From Candidatus Galligastranaerophilus gallistercoris (lineage in GTDB: Bacteria > Cyanobacteriota > Vampirovibrionia > Gastranaerophilales > Gastranaerophilaceae): a stretch of 8,689 nucleotides of DNA. Location of the stretch: positions 1-8,689 of the forward strand of contig DVJH01000112.1 in assembly GCA_018710795.1 (NCBI GenBank), read 5' to 3'. Below, piece after piece: positions 5,458-8,689 of this stretch (its first letter is position 1; every line of letters begins with the position of its first letter). The position numbers and the translations under genes are program-made. The notes below the pieces were generated by a model. That model ran no database searches. It saw only the letters and a program-made list of their open reading frames with translations, and was not told the DNA's origin.

Positions 5458-5928
5458 ATGAAAGAATTTGTTCCGAATGTTAAATATACAAAAGAATATA
5501 AAAAGGTTGAAGATGAAATAACAAATTCAAATTCCGTCCTTCTTAATTTCAGAGTTGCAAAAGATTATAAAAACCTCGGCTGGTCGCTTTGTTATAATTA
5601 TCAAAAAGAAGCAATCGATTATATTGCAAAAAATGTTAAAAATCCGATTTTCTATGTTTTTGCCGATGATATTGATGAAGTTAAGAAAACGTTTGAAACA
5701 AATTACGAGTTAAGGTTTGTTGATATTGAAAAAAATAATCCGGATAAAATGTATCTGGATTTAGAATTGATGAAAAAATGCAAACATGCGATTTTGAGCA
5801 ATTCAAGCTTTGCTTTCTGGGCGGGCTGGCTGAATAATAACCCCGATGCAATTATTATCGTGCCAGATCCGTGGCTGAAAACGGCGCCGGAGATAGCTCC
5901 GGATAATTGGCATAAAATAAAAGTTTAA
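5458..5928 (+). CDS. GT11 glycosyltransferase, C-terminal fragment
   Basis: This stretch of 156 residues is the GDP-fucose-binding half of the broken GT11 gene. Recognisable blocks are Tyr-Gln-Lys-Glu-Ala-Ile (48-53), Val-Phe-Ala-Asp-Asp (67-71), Cys-Lys-His-Ala-Ile-Leu-Ser-Asn-Ser-Ser (108-117), Phe-Trp-Ala (120-122) and a final Pro-Asp-Pro-Trp. Where active enzymes carry His-x-Arg-Arg-x-Asp, here stands Asn30-Phe-Arg-Val-Ala-Lys-Asp36, with His and the second Arg lost and one extra residue. AGAGAAG lies a few bases before the ATG at 5458, so re-initiation after the TAA is conceivable, but I see this ATG as an internal Met codon of the former gene. The stop codon abuts that of the convergent minus-strand gene. 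Confidence 0.7.
   Translation: MKEFVPNVKYTKEYKKVEDEITNSNSVLLNFRVAKDYKNLGWSLCYNYQKEAIDYIAKNVKNPIFYVFADDIDEVKKTFETNYELRFVDIEKNNPDKMYLDLELMKKCKHAILSNSSFAFWAGWLNNNPDAIIIVPDPWLKTAPEIAPDNWHKIKV
5887..5902. terminator. GC-rich hairpin at the 3' end of the GT11 gene, possible terminator
   Basis: CCGGAG and CTCCGG form a perfect six-base stem around a four-base loop, standing out in an AT-rich neighbourhood. It is inside the last coding bases of GT11 and close to the junction with the convergent gene, where no other terminator is seen. There is no direct T run on the plus side, and on the minus side only a short TTTT follows after five bases, so its role as a terminator is weakly supported. Confidence 0.25.
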
Positions 5929-6537
5929 TTAAACCCTTTTGTCCAATTCTCTTGCACAGGTGTCAAACTTATCCGCTTCCAAAATTTTTACGCAATCCGA
6001 CATGTAGGACCTAAAGCAGGGAATTGTATCCCAAAATTTTCTGTCTGCATTAAAAAGGGCTATATAATCCGCATTTTGCCTTTTTGCTTCTTTTATTGTT
6101 TCAGACAGCATTACGGTTCCGACTTTAGAATATTTTCTTTTATCCGCACCATAGACGGTATCGGGGTTTGTGCAAAAATATGTAAGTTCAAACGGTTTAT
6201 AGCTTTGGGGCATTTCATCTTCAAGGTTGATATTTTCCATTTCGGAATTTGTTTCAATAAGTCCTAAAATGTTTTCATTTTCATCTTCAAGCCCGTAGAA
6301 ACTTTTGTTATAATCCCCTTTCATATACCCTTGCATATAATCTTTATAAATTCTCTCTCCGTATCTGTTTTTCGGGTCTTCTCTCCAGTTTTGAATAGTA
6401 TTATGGATTCTTACCATATCGTAAAAACCGTATTCGTATTGAACAAAGTTTACTTTTTCTTTCTTGCCCGTTTGATTATTTTTTATATATGCGCTTTTTA
6501 TATGGTTTTGTCCGAAACTTAGAGGGTTAATATTCAT
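5929..6537 (-). CDS. GNAT-like acetyltransferase-fold protein with N-terminal Ser-Phe-Gly tag
   Basis: The chosen frame gives 202 residues starting Met-Asn-Ile-Asn-Pro-Leu-Ser-Phe-Gly-Gln. The body resembles the GNAT acyltransferase fold. A strand with Glu-Asn-Ile-Leu-Gly-Leu-Ile-Glu (88-95) is followed by Phe-Glu-Leu-Thr-Tyr-Phe (116-121). Next comes a loop-helix Arg-Lys-Tyr-Ser-Lys-Val-Gly-Thr-Val-Met-Leu (134-144), similar to the acetyl-CoA pyrophosphate-binding turn. Late in the protein there is an Asn-Ala-Asp-x-x-Phe-Trp segment like the family's final helix. The turn is not a perfect match to Q/R-x-x-G-x-G/A, so activity is uncertain and no substrate can be named. A Met at 6546 is in frame, but AGAAGGA (6547-6553) touches it directly and lies nine bases from the Met at 6537. 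The tag also fits 6537. The stop codon directly abuts the stop of the GT11 gene. Confidence 0.72.
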   Translation of the reverse strand: MNINPLSFGQNHIKSAYIKNNQTGKKEKVNFVQYEYGFYDMVRIHNTIQNWREDPKNRYGERIYKDYMQGYMKGDYNKSFYGLEDENENILGLIETNSEMENINLEDEMPQSYKPFELTYFCTNPDTVYGADKRKYSKVGTVMLSETIKEAKRQNADYIALFNADRKFWDTIPCFRSYMSDCVKILEADKFDTCARELDKRV

Positions 6538-6591
6538 CTTCTCCATTCCTTCTTTTTTTGCAATTTAATAAAACATGTAAAAAATAATTTA

Positions 6592-6600
6592 TGCTAAAAT
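6592..6600 (+). promoter_or_regulatory. Extended -10 promoter of the cytidylyltransferase gene, predicted leaderless start
   Basis: TATGCTAAAAT (6590-6600) contains TGC plus TAAAAT. Seven bases after the hexamer lies position 6607, which is the A of the start codon. Only six T separate the promoter from the ATG and there is no ribosome binding site, so the transcript is expected to be leaderless. Confidence 0.5.
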
Positions 6601-6606
6601 TTTTTT

Positions 6607-7275
6607 ATGAATTATGCGGTTATTTTGGCTTCGGGCAAAGGTTCAAGATTCGGTTCGGATATTCCGAAGCAGTTTATCAAAATAAAAAATAAGACAATTC
6701 TTGAATATACTCTTGATGTTTTTGAAAAAAACGAACGGACACAAAGAATAATTCTTGTCGTAAATAAGGATTATATTGACTTTTGCAAAACCTTAAAATA
6801 TAAAAAACTTTATAAAATAACCGAAGGCGGAATTTTAAGACAGGATAGCTCCAATATAGGAGTTAATCTGGTTGAAGAAGACGACGCAAACGTTTTAATC
6901 CATGACGGCGCAAGACCTTTTGTTAAAGACGAATTAATAAACAATTGTTATGACGCTCTTAAACATTACCAAGCGGTTAATGTCGGGGTTGAGATGACGG
7001 ATACCGTAATTGAAATTAACGATAAAAATATAATCACAAAAATTCCAAACAGAAACAATCTTTTAAGATGTCAAACCCCGCAGGGGTTTAAGGCGGCTTT
7101 AATTAAAAAGGCGCACAAAATCGCAAAAGAAAAAAATTTAAAAGTAACGGATGATACGGGGTTAATCGTTAATTTAAACCTTGCCGACGTTTATGTAATT
7201 AAAGGCGACATCAATAACATTAAAATTACTTACACCAAAGACATTGAATTATTGGAAAAATACCTTAACGGTTAA
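6607..7275 (+). CDS. ispD: IspD/TarI-family cytidylyltransferase (probable 2-C-methyl-D-erythritol 4-phosphate cytidylyltransferase)
   Basis: This 222-residue protein is a full-length member of the IspD/TarI family, which joins a sugar-alcohol phosphate to CMP from CTP. IspD acts in the MEP route to isoprenoids; TarI-like relatives make CDP-ribitol for cell-wall or capsule polymers. The CTP-binding loop Ala-Ser-Gly-Lys-Gly-Ser-Arg-Phe-Gly (8-16) is followed by Pro-Lys-Gln-Phe (20-23). Arg-Gln-Asp-Ser (78-81), His-Asp-Gly-Ala-Arg-Pro-Phe (99-105), Arg149, and Gln-Thr-Pro-Gln-Gly-Phe (156-161) follow, with Asn-Ile-Lys-Ile-Thr near the C-terminus. The Asp-Gly-Ala-Arg form and overall length favour IspD. 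No other isoprenoid genes are nearby, and the surroundings are glycan-related, so a polysaccharide role stays open. The start fits the family exactly and has no Shine-Dalgarno. The 3' end overlaps the convergent transglycosylase gene by 11 bases. Confidence 0.85.
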   Translation: MNYAVILASGKGSRFGSDIPKQFIKIKNKTILEYTLDVFEKNERTQRIILVVNKDYIDFCKTLKYKKLYKITEGGILRQDSSNIGVNLVEEDDANVLIHDGARPFVKDELINNCYDALKHYQAVNVGVEMTDTVIEINDKNIITKIPNRNNLLRCQTPQGFKAALIKKAHKIAKEKNLKVTDDTGLIVNLNLADVYVIKGDINNIKITYTKDIELLEKYLNG

Positions 7276-8689
7276 TTCTTGCCATAACCGCATTGACATA
7301 ATTTTGTCCGCCCGTTGTGTTTATTCCGTTTGCGTTCCCCTGATTGTACATAGCAAGCATGCCTTCCGTGGTCCCCGTTTTACTGTAGTCATATTTTAAT
7401 AAAAGGGCCATCATCTCAAGCGCTTTATAGGGGTCCGATCTGTCCGAGGATGTATAATTTGTTCCGTACTGGTTGTTTACCTCCTGAACCGCACACTCGT
7501 GAAATTGCCCGAGACCGACCGCAAGTCCGCTATCGCCCACAATATCCGCAACGTATCCTGATTCTTGTCTTATTTGCGCACAGAGGGTAACGGGGTCAAT
7601 ACATCCTGCCGCCCATTCATCCGATTCGCAGAGGTTTGTTAAATATTCTGCCGTTTCTTCACGGCTCATACCTAAAGTGGAACATAATTTATCAAAATCA
7701 TTCCAAGCGTCGCCCCCGGTTGCTTCAAGTTCGGATAAAAATTCTTGGGCACCCGAATTATAACCGTTTTCTTTTTCAAGTTCTTTATTTTTCAATTCCG
7801 TTATTTGAGCGTTAATTTCTTCAACATCGTTTTGCGCTTCTTCAACATCATTTTGTGCCGCTTCAAGACGCTCATTCTTAACGGTTTCAAAGTTATCTCT
7901 TGCCTGCTGATAATTTTCAAGCGCTTCTTTTGTTTTTTCGCTTGCTTTATCTGAAATATCTTTTTCTATTCTGTCCCTTGTTTCTTTGAGCGTTTTATTT
8001 TCATCGTTTAAATCATTAAGTTCATCTTCAAGGTTGCTTTTTTCCTCTTCAAGAGCTTCAAGCTTATCGTTTGCCGAATCAATCTCTGATTGTTTTTGTT
8101 CAATTTGGTTTTGAACGCTTGAAATTTTTGATTGAATTTCCGATTTATTATCTTCCGTTTGTTCAACGGATTGTAATTCGGATAAAGTTCCTTCAAGAGA
8201 GCTCATTTCGGATTGAAGATTTGTAATTAAATCCGTTTGTTCCCAAATTTCCTGTTCTTTATCGTTTATATCGGATTCGGTTGTTTTTATGTTTTCTTCA
8301 TTTTCTTTTAAAAGTTCATCGTTTTTATCCTTTTCTTCTTTAAGAGCTTTTATTTCAGGGTTTGTTTCGGCTTCATTTGCAAGAAGCTCGTTGTATTCTT
8401 CTTCTTTTTCATCCATATCATCTTTTGCATTTTGAACTTCTTCATCCGTTTCATCATATACGGCGCTCAAAGAATCCTGAGCTTCCTGAAGGGTTCCTTC
8501 ACGTGTTTGTTTTTCCCGTTCAAGTTCTTCAAGGGTCATCTCGTCCGTTTTTGCCGCCATATTATCCGTATTTGAAGAGCTGTTTGCAGATGTTGTGCCT
8601 CCTGCGCCCGAGCCCCCAGAAGAATATGAGCCTCCGCCCCCCGAGTACCCGCCTCCGCCTGAAGAATATGCGGGGGTTTGTTGAACGGG
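7265..8689 (-). CDS. Coiled-coil protein with C-terminal lytic transglycosylase (SLT) domain, N-terminus beyond right edge
   Basis: The frame stays open to the window edge, giving 474 residues without a true start. The ATG at 8560 has no ribosome binding site and lies inside the frame. The visible order begins with a Gly/Ser/Tyr-rich linker (8689 to about 8560). A long Glu/Asp-rich coiled coil follows (about 8540-7770), and then an SLT-like lysozyme domain (about 7720-7268). The predicted catalytic Glu is in Arg-Gln-Glu-Ser-Gly at 7562-7564. It is followed by Asp-Ser-Gly-Leu-Ala-Val-Gly-Leu-Gly-Gln-Phe, as in the Gly-Leu-Met-Gln block of transglycosylases, and later Ala-Met-Tyr-Asn-Gln-Gly and Tyr-Val-Asn-Ala-Val. 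Such domains cleave the peptidoglycan MurNAc-GlcNAc bond. Five Cys in the catalytic part suggest disulfides outside the cytoplasm. A secreted wall-remodelling enzyme on a spacer is the simplest reading; a phage or secretion-system lysin is possible but no such neighbours are seen. Confidence 0.85.
   Translation of the reverse strand, partial: PVQQTPAYSSGGGGYSGGGGSYSSGGSGAGGTTSANSSSNTDNMAAKTDEMTLEELEREKQTREGTLQEAQDSLSAVYDETDEEVQNAKDDMDEKEEEYNELLANEAETNPEIKALKEEKDKNDELLKENEENIKTTESDINDKEQEIWEQTDLITNLQSEMSSLEGTLSELQSVEQTEDNKSEIQSKISSVQNQIEQKQSEIDSANDKLEALEEEKSNLEDELNDLNDENKTLKETRDRIEKDISDKASEKTKEALENYQQARDNFETVKNERLEAAQNDVEEAQNDVEEINAQITELKNKELEKENGYNSGAQEFLSELEATGGDAWNDFDKLCSTLGMSREETAEYLTNLCESDEWAAGCIDPVTLCAQIRQESGYVADIVGDSGLAVGLGQFHECAVQEVNNQYGTNYTSSDRSDPYKALEMMALLLKYDYSKTGTTEGMLAMYNQGNANGINTTGGQNYVNAVMARINR
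7817..7858 (-). repeat. Tandem 21-base repeat coding two identical heptads
   Basis: Two adjacent 21-base units (7817-7837 and 7838-7858) differ at only two positions and encode Ala-Gln-Asn-Asp-Val-Glu-Glu twice in the coiled coil. The unit is exactly one heptad long, so gain or loss of a copy would keep the coil in register. Confidence 0.75.

Larger units (their letters stand above)
4993..5928 (+). pseudogene. Alpha-1,2-fucosyltransferase-type GT11 gene interrupted by an in-frame TAA
   Basis: The two open stretches 4993-5421 and 5458-5928 share one reading frame and join into a single GT11 protein (Pfam PF01531) of 310 sense codons plus one internal stop. Only the TAA at 5419-5421 separates them. 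The codons after it (Ser-Ile-Lys-Tyr, then Asn-Tyr-Arg-Glu-Glu-Leu) continue the family sequence with no missing residues. GT11 proteins usually read Gly-Tyr-Phe-Gln at this point, so a CAA to TAA change explains the break fully. Intact enzymes transfer fucose from GDP-fucose to galactose in surface glycans. The reading frame is otherwise undamaged, which points to a recent mutation, a sequencing error, or a switch that can revert. Recoding of TAA is unlikely because nearly every other gene in the window ends with TAA. Confidence 0.8.

Noticed and set aside
6538..6546. Three extra N-terminal codons on the GNAT-like protein (ATG at 6546)
   Set aside because: The Shine-Dalgarno AGAAGGA directly touches this ATG, leaving no spacing. 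The ATG at 6537 has nine bases of spacing and gives the Asn-Pro/Ser-Phe-Gly start.
8008..8196. A lysine- and asparagine-rich 62-codon minus-strand frame
   Set aside because: It lies wholly inside the coiled-coil gene on the same strand in another frame, with no ribosome binding site and no recognisable domain.
7265..8689. Prophage tail or lysis module at the right end
   Set aside because: SLT domains with coiled coils do occur in phage tape-measure proteins, but no capsid, portal, terminase, integrase or holin gene is in the window. It stays only as an alternative in the gene entry.
1..8689. CRISPR array, insertion sequence or integrase attachment site
   Set aside because: I saw no regularly spaced repeats, no transposase or integrase, and no direct repeat of the tRNA-Glu 3' end elsewhere in the window.

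Overview
The window reads as chromosomal DNA of an AT-rich bacterium. Two unrelated proteins begin with short Asn-Pro / Ser-Phe-Lys-Gly or Ser-Phe-Gly tags. As I remember it, such tags are common on proteins of the gut Vampirovibrionia (Candidatus Gastranaerophilales, also called Melainabacteria). With the low GC and the mix of genes, this makes that group my best guess. It is an inference from memory and is not proven here. Shine-Dalgarno (SD) use is mixed: some genes have clear GGAG-type sites, while others have none. Several promoters look like extended -10 elements (TGn plus a hexamer).

Layout, left to right. (1) Positions 1-273, minus strand: N-terminal 91 codons of a GH38 alpha-mannosidase, starting at TTG and cut by the window edge. 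(2) 415-675, plus: a small basic helical protein of unknown function, closed by a strong terminator at 704-740. (3) 744-1604, plus: a protein with phosphoribosyltransferase-like motifs behind a tagged N-terminus. (4) 1671-2603, plus: a DnaQ-like DEDDh exonuclease with a long uncharacterised C-terminal region. (5) 2604-2841: intergenic, with a hairpin, a terminator and then a strong promoter. (6) 2842-3567, plus: an acidic protein with a disordered N-terminal half and a helical C-terminal domain. (7) 3580-3655: tRNA-Glu(TTC), with its own promoter inside the previous gene and a terminator behind it.

(8) 3687-4514, minus: a DUF1796 putative papain-like cysteine peptidase. Diverging from it is an XRE-type regulator (4682-4996), whose stop overlaps the start of an alpha-1,2-fucosyltransferase-type GT11 gene (4993-5928). 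That gene is split by one in-frame TAA where the family normally has Gln. (9) 5929-6537, minus: a GNAT-like protein with the Ser-Phe-Gly tag. (10) 6607-7275, plus: an IspD/TarI-family cytidylyltransferase, probably on a leaderless transcript. (11) 7265-8689, minus: a long acidic coiled-coil protein ending in a lytic-transglycosylase (SLT) domain. It is open to the right edge, where a Gly/Ser/Tyr-rich linker is seen.

Most genes appear to be single transcription units. The regulator-GT11 pair is the only clear operon. The mannosidase, DUF1796 protein, GT11, cytidylyltransferase and transglycosylase all fit glycan or cell-envelope work, but they do not form one visible pathway. The items most worth following are the broken fucosyltransferase and its coupled regulator, the shared N-terminal tag, and the orphan phosphoribosyltransferase-like protein.
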